From contig JAEESS010000017.1 of NCBI GenBank assembly GCA_016286445.1, forward strand, positions 1-39,873: 39,873 nucleotides of DNA, written 5' to 3'. Source of the stretch: Bacillota bacterium (GTDB lineage Bacteria; Bacillota; Clostridia; Christensenellales; CAG-138). Below the pieces are notes generated by a model. It searched no databases, was not told the origin of the DNA, and saw only the letters and a list, made by a program, of their open reading frames with translations. Below are positions 8,039-14,978 of this stretch, piece after piece (within the stretch, counting starts at the first letter, position 1; every line of letters begins with the position of its first letter). A program made the position numbers and the translations under genes.

Positions 8039-9292
8039 TGCCGCAGCAGCATGATCCGGGTCAAACATCTGCAAAACTTCATTTGCATGCTCCACATAGA
8101 TCTCCTGGATCGCTTCGATTCTGCCGAGACCGGAGATACAGGCCGTGATGGCATCAAAGTATCCGCTTGCATCAAACTGGGAGAACCAGGATTCCGGATC
8201 CTCCATATCCGCCATATCGTTGTTTGCGTGATCGCCCGCAACGACCATCAGCGGCTGCAGCACGACCTTGGTATAGCCCGCCTCGTGCACCGCGTTGATG
8301 ACGTTTTCGCAGGAGGTGGACTCCGGCTCGCCTTCGACGGTGCCGATAAACACGTTTTTGTAGCCGAGTTCGTTCATCATGGTCTGCATCTGGGAATAGG
8401 TGACCTTCGCCTTGTGCGAGGTGCCGTGTCCCATGAACACGAACGCAACGCCGTCTGCTTCTGCCGCTTCAAGCGTCTCATAGCCTTCGCTCATCACCGC
8501 ATCCGCAACGACTGCCTTTGCAACCCGCTCCTTGTCGGTGTTGACTTCCGTCTCATCTTTGCCGACTTCGCCCAGAAGCGGCTCCGCGATCTTCACGGAA
8601 TCGAACTTGTCCGCGTACGCTTCGACCGCCGCGCAAAGCTCATCGTATTCCGCGCCGTGCATCAGATGCGTCGGCTGGATCACAAGGATCTTAACGCCGT
8701 TAGCGACTGCACGTTCCAATGCCTGCTCCACGTTGTCGATCTTCTCGCCGTCGCGCGCCTGCACATGATTGATGATGATCTGCGCGGTGAACGCTCTGCG
8801 CACCGACCAATCCGGATATGCTTTCTCGAGCGCCGCTTCGATGCCGCCGATGTCCTCGGCGCGGCTGTCGTTGAACGACGTGCCGAAGCTTACGACCAGC
8901 AGTTCCTTTTCTCCGATCTCATCCGCATTTCTCGGATCGTCCTTCGACGCGTCGCCGGTGTCTCTGCCGAAGTAATCGGGATCGGCCTCTTCGCCTTCCA
9001 CGAGTTCCTTCTGTGCGTCAGTCAGCGCGTCCCACGCCGCCTTTGCCGCCGCGCACTGCGCGTCGGTCTCATCCGTGCGCTCCTGCACATAGATCGCGTC
9101 GATCAGCGCCGCAACTTCATCCGCCTTCGCCTTGTCTTCCGCCGTGATATCGGGCTCCGCCGGCGCTTCTGTCGGCGCTTCCGGCGCTGCCGTCGGTTCT
9201 TCGGCCGGCTTCTCGGTCTGCCCGTTTGCGCAGGCAAGCGCGAGCGCCGCAAACATTGCGATCGCCAGAATCAGAGCAATCGTCTTCTTCAT
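6980..9292 (-). CDS. cbiK: Secreted tandem sirohydrochlorin cobaltochelatase (two CbiK domains)
   Basis: The 770-residue protein has an N-terminal signal with a lipobox-like ALALAC (Cys 21) and a Pro/Glu/Ala-rich linker. Two copies of a 360-residue unit follow, starting near residues 59 and 419. Each unit has a helical segment ending in DALTDAQKELV, then a full CbiK domain opening LLVVSFGTSFNDSRAED. The residues matching Salmonella CbiK Glu89, His145 and His207 are present in both copies: GAEYDEL (about 215 and 575), MGHGTSHK (289 and 649) and AGDHANND (355 and 715). CbiK inserts cobalt into sirohydrochlorin; a surface location argues for a cobalt or tetrapyrrole handling role instead of, or besides, classical biosynthesis. 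AAGGAGGAT precedes the ATG. First gene after the B12 riboswitch. Confidence 0.92.
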   Translation of the reverse strand: MKKTIALILAIAMFAALALACANGQTEKPAEEPTAAPEAPTEAPAEPDITAEDKAKADEVAALIDAIYVQERTDETDAQCAAAKAAWDALTDAQKELVEGEEADPDYFGRDTGDASKDDPRNADEIGEKELLVVSFGTSFNDSRAEDIGGIEAALEKAYPDWSVRRAFTAQIIINHVQARDGEKIDNVEQALERAVANGVKILVIQPTHLMHGAEYDELCAAVEAYADKFDSVKIAEPLLGEVGKDETEVNTDKERVAKAVVADAVMSEGYETLEAAEADGVAFVFMGHGTSHKAKVTYSQMQTMMNELGYKNVFIGTVEGEPESTSCENVINAVHEAGYTKVVLQPLMVVAGDHANNDMADMEDPESWFSQFDASGYFDAITACISGLGRIEAIQEIYVEHANEVLQMFDPDHAAAAEVAALIDAIYVQERTDETDAQCAAAKAAWDALTDAQKELVEGEEADPDYFGRDTGDASKDDPRNADEIGENELLVVSFGTSFNDSRAEDVGGIEAALAAAYPDWSVRRAFTAQIIINHVQARDGEFIDNMDQALERAVKNGVKNLVVQPTHLMQGAEYDELCAAVEAYKDKFESVKIALPLLGEVGKDAAEVNADKETVAKAITAEAVKEAGYETLEDAEADGVAFVFMGHGTSHKAKVTYTQMQKQMEALGYKNVFIGTVEGEPEETACEAVIEAVHAAGYDKVVLRPLMVVAGDHANNDMADPDDPESWFRQFKDAGLFFDIKVQIAGLGRIADVQALYVAHTAEAMKAE
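8039..9118 (-). repeat. Tandem gene-internal repeat, copy 1 of the chelatase unit
   Basis: This is the 5'-proximal 1,080-nt unit, beginning at codon 59 (EVAALIDAIYVQERTDETDA) and containing a whole chelatase domain. Its reading frame and length are preserved in copy 2. Confidence 0.85.
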
Positions 9293-9375
9293 GATTTTTA
9301 TCCTCCTTGATTCTCTTTGGAACGGTTTCGTTCCCCGATGTATGTAATGCTTTTACATCGCAAAAATCATCGGCA

Positions 9376-9406
9376 CGAAAAAAGCCCTTTACCGAAACCG
9401 GCAAAG
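9376..9406 (-). terminator. Riboswitch-controlled intrinsic terminator (expression platform)
   Basis: On the minus strand CTTTGCCG-GTTT-CGGTAAAG forms an 8-bp stem with one G-T pair, followed shortly by GGGCTTTTTT. It sits between the cobalamin aptamer and the chelatase ATG, about 80 nt after the aptamer. It is therefore the likely switch point: B12 bound, transcription stops. I could not assign the competing anti-terminator with certainty. Confidence 0.75.
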
Positions 9407-9487
9407 AGACTGCGTACAAAAAGTGCTCCGATAACGAAGCTGCGGTACGATCAATCCCTCGTGATCCGGAAAATTTCTTTTCCCGTA

Positions 9488-9656
9488 CCAGCAGGCGGCA
9501 GGTTTCCCGGCTCGCGGCATAGAACGCTGTCGCCTTCCCGATCGCTCAGTGGCTGCTTACGCGTGACAGTGTCGACCCGCATACGGTGACGAGATCGCAC
9601 AGGCTCTTTCCTGTTTCCCTATTATCCGCCGCAAAAAACGGCGGCACCGACTGCTT
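9488..9656 (-). ncRNA. Cobalamin riboswitch aptamer
   Basis: Read on the minus strand, the element starts with GCAGTCGGTGCC, continues with AATAGGGAAACAGG, then GCCACTG, GGGAAGGC, and the B12 box GAGCCGGGAAACCTGCCGCC at 9513-9494. It closes with CTGC, pairing with the opening GCAG. This order and the B12 box are diagnostic of the adenosyl- or other cobalamin aptamer class. Transcription starts only some 10 nt upstream from a perfect sigma-70 promoter. The riboswitch heads the cbiK-lipoprotein-btuFCD-cbiB-cobD-cbiD series and should repress it when cobalamin is plentiful. The rest of the 9293-9752 gap holds the terminator and promoter; I see no gene in it. Confidence 0.93.
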
Positions 9657-9672
9657 TATTCGATTTGACTAT

Positions 9673-9701
9673 ATTATAGATGCTTTTCCCGAAACTGTCA
9701 A
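9673..9701 (-). promoter_or_regulatory. Sigma-70 promoter of the riboswitch operon
   Basis: TTGACA (9701-9696), 17-bp spacer, TATAAT (9678-9673): a perfect consensus match. The predicted start near 9666 leads straight into the cobalamin aptamer. Confidence 0.9.
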
Positions 9702-9716
9702 TGTGCGCTGTCAATA

Positions 9717-9743
9717 TAAAATCCTCCGCCCTTAGGCGAAGGA
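9717..9743 (-). terminator. Intrinsic terminator after the LOG gene
   Basis: On the minus strand TCCTTCGCC-TAAG-GGCGGAGGA forms a 9-bp stem followed by TTTTAT. It closes the mtnA-like operon and insulates it from the riboswitch promoter immediately beyond. Confidence 0.85.
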
Positions 9744-9752
9744 CCGTACCCG

Positions 9753-10283
9753 TTAAGACAGCGTTTTTTTGACGTCGTCGAGCGTTTTTGCAAAGGTAAT
9801 GCCCTTCAGCTTCTCCGGAGTGGAGAGCTCCGACGCGAGCATGCGGTCAAGGAGCATTTTCAGTCCGGTATAGTAGCCGTTCAGATCGTAAAGGATGCAC
9901 GGCGCATCAAGATGCCGCAAAGCGACCTTGCTCATGATCTCCGCGATCTCCTCGAGCGTGCCCGTGCCGCCCGGAAACGCGATGAACGCGTCGCCGAGCT
10001 CGATCATCTTTGCCTTGCGTTCGGACATATCCTGCGTGACATAAAGCTTCGTGATCGCGTCGTAGACGAAGCCTGCGTCCACAAAGAACTGCGGCTCGAC
10101 GCCGAACACCTGTCCGCCCGCTTTGAGAACGCTTTCCGCGAGCATGCCCATCAGTCCGCAGCGCGAACCGCCGTAGACAAGGCTGTGTCCGTTTTCGCCG
10201 ATCCATGTGCCGAGCGCGCGCACCGCATGCTCCAGCGCCGGATCGTTCCCCGGCGTCGCCCCGAGATAGACCGTGATGTTCAT
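9753..10283 (-). CDS. LOG-family protein (nucleoside 5'-monophosphate phosphoribohydrolase)
   Basis: The 176-residue Rossmann-fold protein has the family motifs LVYGGSRCGLMGMLAESVL and FPGGTGTLEEIAEIM (PGGxGTxxE). LOG enzymes (TIGR00730 family) cleave the N-glycosidic bond of AMP-like nucleotides, giving free base and ribose 5-phosphate. In bacteria the true substrate is often unknown; cytokinin activation is the plant role. It is the last gene of a three-gene operon; the ATG lies 4 nt after the stop of the upstream unknown gene. The length is normal for short LOG proteins. Confidence 0.88.
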   Translation of the reverse strand: MNITVYLGATPGNDPALEHAVRALGTWIGENGHSLVYGGSRCGLMGMLAESVLKAGGQVFGVEPQFFVDAGFVYDAITKLYVTQDMSERKAKMIELGDAFIAFPGGTGTLEEIAEIMSKVALRHLDAPCILYDLNGYYTGLKMLLDRMLASELSTPEKLKGITFAKTLDDVKKTLS

Positions 10284-10287
10284 CGGG

Positions 10288-10629
10288 TCAGCCTCTGCGC
10301 GCTTCTTTCAGCGGCTTGTCCCAGTAAACCGTGCCGCCCGCCTGTTTTGCGAGCGCGTCGATGTCCTCGCGGAAGGTCTCCAAAAGCATCGCCTCGCGCT
10401 TTCTCGATCGTCTGCCCGGCGCCTCGTACAGCACGTCGGAATAGTACGCGTCATAGGAGACCGCAAAATCGGTCTCATCGATGTGCGGGAAGAACGTCAC
10501 CGCCGCCTCGTAGCGGACCGTGCCGTTTTCGGACGTCGCGATCAGCATGACCAGCGCCGCGTGACGGTGGATGCTGTTTGCGATGCAGTCCGCCGCAAAG
10601 TATTGTTCGTATACGTTGACTACTACCAT
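10288..10629 (-). CDS. Hypothetical protein in the mtnA-like/LOG operon
   Basis: The protein has 113 residues from the ATG at 10629 (AGAAAGGA upstream); earlier in-frame starts would run into the upstream gene and have no ribosome site. It has no signal peptide or membrane segment. The sequence (VVVNVYEQYFAADCIANSIH, then VTFFPHIDETDFAVSYDAYY, then a basic GRRSRKREAM) suggests a small alpha/beta cytoplasmic protein. I do not recognise the family. Placement between an isomerase-like gene and a nucleotide hydrolase (19-nt and 4-nt gaps) suggests a shared pathway. Confidence 0.7.
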   Translation of the reverse strand: MVVVNVYEQYFAADCIANSIHRHAALVMLIATSENGTVRYEAAVTFFPHIDETDFAVSYDAYYSDVLYEAPGRRSRKREAMLLETFREDIDALAKQAGGTVYWDKPLKEARRG

Positions 10630-10648
10630 GCTTGTCTTTTCCTTTCTG

Positions 10649-11704
10649 TTATACAACGACCTCGTATGCGTCCTTCGCACCGTATTCGTTCAGCCGGTAC
10701 GGGCTCAGGATGCCCCGATCCGTCACCACGCCGGTCACGAGCTCCGGCGGCGTGATGTCGAACGCCGGATAATAGCCCTTCACGCCGTCGCGCGCGGTTT
10801 TCACGCCCATCGCCTCAAGCACGAACGCGGGATCGCGGAACTCGATCTTCACGTCGCCGATCTTCGGATGCACCGTGTCCGGTACGCCGGTGACGTAATA
10901 CGGAACGCCGAGGTGCTTTGCCGCGATCGCAATCTGGAACGTGCCGACCTTGTTGACGACGTGTCCGTCCATCGTAATCGCGTCCGCCGCCGAGGTGAAC
11001 ACGTCCACATGCTCGCGCTGCATGACGAACGCCGGCATATTGTCCGTGATGACGGTCACGTCAAACCCCATCTCGTAACACACCGTTGCGGTGAGCCGCG
11101 CGCCTTGAAAATACGGGCGCGTTTCCGGGCAGAAGATGCGAAGGCGCTTCCCCCGCTCCCGCGATTCGCGCAGCATCATGCCGACGATCGTTTCCGCAAA
11201 GCACTGGGTGAGGATCGTGCCGTCGTCCGGGAATTTGTCGACCAGATGCGTCGCGATCTTCGCGATCTTATTGTATCGGCTGTCGTTCGCTTCGATCGCG
11301 CGGCGTTTGATCGCAAGATCGACCGGTTCGCCGGACTTCCATGCCGCGTCCGCCGCGATAAGCATCGTTTCGCACACCCGCGCCATGCGCTTTGCGGTCG
11401 TCGGACGTGCGTTGCTGATCCGTTCCGCCGCCGCGGTGAGAAACGCACGCTGCTTTTGCTCGCTTTCGTTCCGGCATTCGTACGCCGCGAGCGCCATGCC
11501 CATCGCCGCTGCGGGATACGGTCCCGCGCTCTGCGTCACCATATCGGTGATCGCCTGCGCCACCTCGCCGTATGTTTTGCAGGTCACAAACGAGACCGTG
11601 CGCGGGTAACAGCGCCGGTCGAGGATGCGCACCGCGCCGTCCTCATACCAGGCGATATTCTCATACTGCAGCATGAACGCAAGATCATGATCCGGTCTTT
11701 CCAT
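10649..11704 (-). CDS. MtnA / eIF2B-alpha-beta-delta family isomerase-like protein, divergent
   Basis: The 351-residue protein starts at the ATG at 11704 (GGAGG upstream). The C-terminal half matches methylthioribose-1-phosphate isomerase: ETRPYFQGARLTA, a catalytic-Cys position in ILTQCFAE (MtnA usually THCNAG), and an Asp in SAADAITMDGHVVNKVGTFQIAIAAKHLGVPYYV. The N-terminal phosphate-binding RGAPAIG of MtnA is replaced by TQSAGPYPAAAMG. It may therefore act on a different sugar phosphate, for instance a ribose phosphate released by the LOG enzyme encoded two genes on; that is inference. Ribose-1,5-bisphosphate isomerase is another member of this superfamily and an alternative. Confidence 0.8.
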   Translation of the reverse strand: MERPDHDLAFMLQYENIAWYEDGAVRILDRRCYPRTVSFVTCKTYGEVAQAITDMVTQSAGPYPAAAMGMALAAYECRNESEQKQRAFLTAAAERISNARPTTAKRMARVCETMLIAADAAWKSGEPVDLAIKRRAIEANDSRYNKIAKIATHLVDKFPDDGTILTQCFAETIVGMMLRESRERGKRLRIFCPETRPYFQGARLTATVCYEMGFDVTVITDNMPAFVMQREHVDVFTSAADAITMDGHVVNKVGTFQIAIAAKHLGVPYYVTGVPDTVHPKIGDVKIEFRDPAFVLEAMGVKTARDGVKGYYPAFDITPPELVTGVVTDRGILSPYRLNEYGAKDAYEVVV

Positions 11705-11720
11705 AACAGCCTCCGATTTG

Positions 11721-11749
11721 ATTATAAAGCCCAACCGCGCCTCTGTCCA
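11721..11749 (-). promoter_or_regulatory. Promoter of the mtnA-like operon
   Basis: TGGACA (11749-11744), 17-bp spacer, TATAAT (11726-11721). The expected start near 11714 leaves a leader of only about 10 nt, with transcription beginning at the GGAGG itself. Confidence 0.7.
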
Positions 11750-11768
11750 TCGCTTTTTTTGAAAAATC

Positions 11769-11797
11769 TTGCATCGTGCAACTTTTTCCGCTACAAT
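11769..11797 (+). promoter_or_regulatory. Promoter of the cystatin-repeat lipoprotein gene
   Basis: TTGCAT (11769-11774), 17-bp spacer, TACAAT (11792-11797), about 70 nt before the ATG. It diverges from the mtnA-like promoter. Confidence 0.65.
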
Positions 11798-11866
11798 ATG
11801 GTATAGATTACGTACGGACTTTGATCCGTCCCGAACGAATCAAATAACAAGAAAGGATATATCACC

Positions 11867-13312
11867 ATGAAAAAACTGATCGCGATCCTGCTTTGCGCGC
11901 TGATGCTCACCGCAGCTGCCGCCTGTACCGTCAAGGTCGAAACGAACGAATCCACCGAAATCGAAGAACAGCCGGAAATCGGCGCAGAGCCGGAACCCGA
12001 GCTCAGCCCCGTCAAGACCGGAGGCTGGACGGTCGCCGACGATCCCGCCGTGACGGACGAGCTCAAAGCGATTTTTGAAAAAGCGCTCGAGGAACTCGTC
12101 GGCGTCGATTACGTTCCTGTCGCGCTTCTCGGCACACAGGTCGTTGCGGGAACGAACTACTGCTTCCTCACGCAGGGCACCGTCGTCTATCCCGACGCAC
12201 AGCCGCAGTTCAAGCTGGTGTATGTGTACAAAGACCTCGAAGGCGGCGTAAAGCTCCTGAACATCACGGACATGCCGGTCGTTCCGGAAGAAGACGGCAC
12301 CCTGAGCGTTCCTTCGTCCGAAGCCCTGATGGGCGGCTGGACCTATGAGAGCGATCCCGCGGTTTCCGACGAGCTCAAGGCGGAGCTTACGAAGGCCCTC
12401 GAAGGTCTCGCCGGCGCAGACTATCTGCCGGTCGCGAACCTCGCAAGTCAGGTCGTCAACGGAATGAACCGCTGCATCCTCTGCAAGGTCACGCCGGTCG
12501 TGCCGAATCCCGTCCCCCATTACGCGCTCGTATACATCTATGCGTCCGCCGACGGCAATGATTCCCTGACTTCCGTCGTCGACTTCGATTTCGACATGCC
12601 GCAGGAAGGCCTGATCACGGAAGCGATCGACGGGCAGACCGACGCCGAAACGGACGCGGAAGCCGGGATCGGCGAGGAATCCGGCGAAGAAAGCTTTCCG
12701 GAGATACAGGTCGGCGGCTGGGCGGCGGCGGAAGATCCCGCAATGACCGACGATCTCCGTGCGATCTTTGAAAAAGCGTTCGACGGTCTCGTCGGCGTCA
12801 ATTACGAGCCGATCGCCTGCCTCGGTACGCAGGTCGTGGCGGGAACGAACTACTGCTTCCTCACCAAGGCAACCGTCGTCACGCCCGACGCGCAGCCGAA
12901 ATATGTGCTCGTCTACGTTTATGCCGATCTGGAAGGCGGCGCGAAGATCATGAACTTTGCCGACATGCCCGTGATCCCGAATGAATACGGCACCGCGGAG
13001 CCGATCCCCGCAGAAGAGCTTGACGGCGGCTGGGCGTATGCCGAGTCCCCCGAGATCACCGATGAGATCAGGGCCAATCTCGAAAAGGCGCTGGAATCGC
13101 TCGTCGGCGCAGACTATCTGCCGATCGCAAACCTCGGTACGCAGGTCGTGGCGGGCACGAACCTCTGCCTGCTCTGCAAGATCACACCGGTCGTTCCGAA
13201 TCCGGTCCCGCACTACGCGCTGGTCTACCTCTATGAATCGCTCGACGGAACCTCCGAAATCACCGACACGATCGATTTCGACATCGGCGAGCTCTGCACC
13301 TACGGCGCATAA
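11867..13312 (+). CDS. Secreted lipoprotein with four cystatin-like repeats
   Basis: The 481-residue protein has a lipoprotein signal (TAAAAC, Cys 20), an acidic Pro/Glu linker, then four roughly 95-residue units. Their GGW openings fall near residues 52, 156, 283 and 387. Each has a helix (DELKAIFEKALEEL) and then LGTQVVAGTNYCFL or a variant. QVVAG, at about 91, 322 and 426 (QVVNG at 195), is the first-hairpin motif by which cystatins block papain-like proteases. Units 1 and 3, and 2 and 4, resemble each other most, so a two-domain block was duplicated, with an acidic linker (about 246-280) between blocks. The second-hairpin PW motif is not evident. Protease inhibition is inference from fold and motif. 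AGAAAGGA precedes the ATG. Confidence 0.85.
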   Translation: MKKLIAILLCALMLTAAAACTVKVETNESTEIEEQPEIGAEPEPELSPVKTGGWTVADDPAVTDELKAIFEKALEELVGVDYVPVALLGTQVVAGTNYCFLTQGTVVYPDAQPQFKLVYVYKDLEGGVKLLNITDMPVVPEEDGTLSVPSSEALMGGWTYESDPAVSDELKAELTKALEGLAGADYLPVANLASQVVNGMNRCILCKVTPVVPNPVPHYALVYIYASADGNDSLTSVVDFDFDMPQEGLITEAIDGQTDAETDAEAGIGEESGEESFPEIQVGGWAAAEDPAMTDDLRAIFEKAFDGLVGVNYEPIACLGTQVVAGTNYCFLTKATVVTPDAQPKYVLVYVYADLEGGAKIMNFADMPVIPNEYGTAEPIPAEELDGGWAYAESPEITDEIRANLEKALESLVGADYLPIANLGTQVVAGTNLCLLCKITPVVPNPVPHYALVYLYESLDGTSEITDTIDFDIGELCTYGA

Positions 13313-13327
13313 CGCCGATCCCGACAC

Positions 13328-13376
13328 AAAAAAAATCATCCCCGAGCCTTTCGGTTCGGGGATGTATTCGTTTTGA
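13328..13376. terminator. Bidirectional terminator between convergent lipoprotein genes
   Basis: CATCCCCGAGCC-TTTC-GGTTCGGGGATG (13337-13364) is a 12-bp stem. On the minus strand it is followed by a run of eight T; on the plus strand by TATTCGTTTT. It serves both converging genes. Confidence 0.88.
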
Positions 13377-13388
13377 CGTTCGTCCTGG

Positions 13389-14045
13389 TCACTTGAGCTT
13401 CGCCGTGATATCCTCCGTGATGTCCGCAGACGCGTTGCTGATGCCGAAGAATGTAATGGATAGGACCTTCAGCGGGCTGATCGCCGCGATCTCGTCAAAG
13501 TCGTCGGTGATTTCCGGCGGCTCCTGCGCTTCGAATGTAACGATGTACTCGAACGGACCGTACGACATGTAGAAATCCATGTCCTCAAGATTGTATCCGC
13601 TGTCGGTCTTCCAGCCGTCGCGCACAAGGTCCGCACCGGTTTTGCCGATCAGCGCTTCCTGCTGCGCGTCGGTCAGAATCTGATCGTTCAGATTCTCCAG
13701 AATGCTGATCTCGACAGGTCCCATGATCTCCCGTTCCTTTTGCTCGTGATCCGGCGCCATTATATCGACGTTATTATATGCATCCAGCGTCTCCTGCGGC
13801 ACCTTTCCGATCGCGCGCCAGTAAGCGTCCTGATACAGATATACATAGATGAAGACTCCGGAACCGCCGCTGCTTCCGAAGAATTCCGCGCCGTCAAGCG
13901 TAAAGACGTCGTTGAACGTTTTCAGCTCGGCGGTCTCGGCAACCGTCTCGTCGCCGACGGGCTTTTCTTCCTCTTTTTTCACGCAGGCTGCAAACAGGGA
14001 AAGAACCAGAAGAGCCGCTAATACAAGGCCCAATACTCTCTTCAT
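13389..14045 (-). CDS. Lipoprotein of unknown function
   Basis: The 218-residue protein has a clear lipoprotein signal (LSLFAACVKKEEEK, Cys 21). The mature domain is acidic, with FFGSSGGSGVFIYVYLYQDAYW near residue 60 and YMSYGPFEYIVTFEAQEPPE near 160. It carries no motif I recognise and is unrelated to the cystatin-like protein it faces. AAGGAGG sits just before the ATG, and the gene has its own promoter and terminator, so it is a single-gene unit. Confidence 0.75.
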   Translation of the reverse strand: MKRVLGLVLAALLVLSLFAACVKKEEEKPVGDETVAETAELKTFNDVFTLDGAEFFGSSGGSGVFIYVYLYQDAYWRAIGKVPQETLDAYNNVDIMAPDHEQKEREIMGPVEISILENLNDQILTDAQQEALIGKTGADLVRDGWKTDSGYNLEDMDFYMSYGPFEYIVTFEAQEPPEITDDFDEIAAISPLKVLSITFFGISNASADITEDITAKLK

Positions 14046-14096
14046 ATATTTCCTCCTTACTGATATTTGTACTCGGTCATATTTGCCGTTGCCTGT

Positions 14097-14125
14097 ATTA
14101 TATCGGTTTTTGCTGTGTTTTGCAA
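14097..14125 (-). promoter_or_regulatory. Promoter of the unknown lipoprotein gene
   Basis: TTGCAA (14125-14120), 17-bp spacer, TATAAT (14102-14097), about 50 nt upstream of the ATG at 14045. Confidence 0.78.
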
Positions 14126-14157
14126 TACGAAACCGGTCATTCTTTTTCTGTCGGGAC

Positions 14158-14186
14158 TGGAAATCCCGGGCAAAACGGGGTATACT
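14158..14186 (+). promoter_or_regulatory. Probable promoter of the SDR/SPFH genes
   Basis: TGGAAA (14158-14163), 17-bp spacer, TATACT (14181-14186). The -35 is weak, but the spacer CGGGCAAAACGGGG matches that of the pth promoter in the same register. Confidence 0.5.
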
Positions 14187-14215
14187 GTGAACAACACAGT
14201 TTATCGGAGGCAGTT

Positions 14216-14977
14216 ATGAAGATCGCAGTCATCACCGGCGCGTCCAGCGGCATGGGCAGAGAGTTTGCAAAAGCAGTCGACAAGGCGTTCGGCCTCGACG
14301 AGCTTTGGGTGATCGCAAGAAGAGCCGAGCGGCTTGAATCGCTCAGGCAGGAATGCCGCACGCCGGTCCGCGCGCTTTGTTGGGATCTTTCCGCGCCGGA
14401 GAACCAGCATGCGTACAAGGCGCTTTTGGAGGAAGAAAAGCCCGAGATCAAGGTCCTTGTGAACGCGGCGGGCTACGGACTGTTCGGTGCCGCCGGGGAT
14501 CTTGACGTCGAAAACCAGCTCGGCATCGTCGCGCTGAACGACACGGCGCTGTCCGCGATCTGTCTTTACTCGCTCCCGTACATGCAAAGCGGCGACGCGA
14601 TCGTGAACCTCGGCTCCAATTCGAGCTGGCAGCCGGTGCCGTATATGACGGTCTACGCGGCGTCGAAGGCGTATGTGCTGAGCTTTTCCCGCGCGCTCGG
14701 TCGCGAGCTCAAAACCCGCGGGATCCATGTGATGTGCGTCTGCCCCGGCTGGATCAAAACCGAATTCTTCGACCGTGCGAAGCACGACGACACGATCCGC
14801 TATTTCGACCGCTGGTACACAGCCGAGCAGGTCGTGGAGCGCGCGATGAAGGACCTCAGAAAGAAAAAGACCGTCTCCATCCTCGGCTTCCCAGTGCGCA
14901 TGCAGGTGCGGCTTGTGAAGCTTTTGCCCGTCCGCCTCGTCATGAACACCTGGTGCCGGCAGCAGGGAAAGGAATAA
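14216..14977 (+). CDS. Short-chain dehydrogenase/reductase (SDR)
   Basis: The 253-residue protein starts at the ATG at 14216 with GGAGG 6 nt upstream; the frame is open further upstream but without a site. It shows the classical SDR set: TGASSGMG at 7-14 for NAD(P) binding, NAAGYG at 83-88, a catalytic Ser at about 136-137, and YAASK with Tyr 147 and Lys 151. CPGWIKTEF follows the active site. An Arg-Arg pair after the second strand (VIARRAERL) hints at NADP preference. The substrate is unknown. The next gene follows after a single base, so the two are co-transcribed. Members of this subgroup are often annotated as oxidoreductases of short-chain alcohols or lipid precursors. Confidence 0.9.
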   Translation: MKIAVITGASSGMGREFAKAVDKAFGLDELWVIARRAERLESLRQECRTPVRALCWDLSAPENQHAYKALLEEEKPEIKVLVNAAGYGLFGAAGDLDVENQLGIVALNDTALSAICLYSLPYMQSGDAIVNLGSNSSWQPVPYMTVYAASKAYVLSFSRALGRELKTRGIHVMCVCPGWIKTEFFDRAKHDDTIRYFDRWYTAEQVVERAMKDLRKKKTVSILGFPVRMQVRLVKLLPVRLVMNTWCRQQGKE

Positions 14978-14978
14978 T

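Noticed and set aside
6656-9310. An 884-residue open frame on the plus strand opposite the tandem chelatase gene
   Set aside because: It is an antisense shadow made by high GC and codon bias; its Arg/His/Val-rich translation matches no family, while the minus strand encodes clear CbiK domains with a ribosome site.
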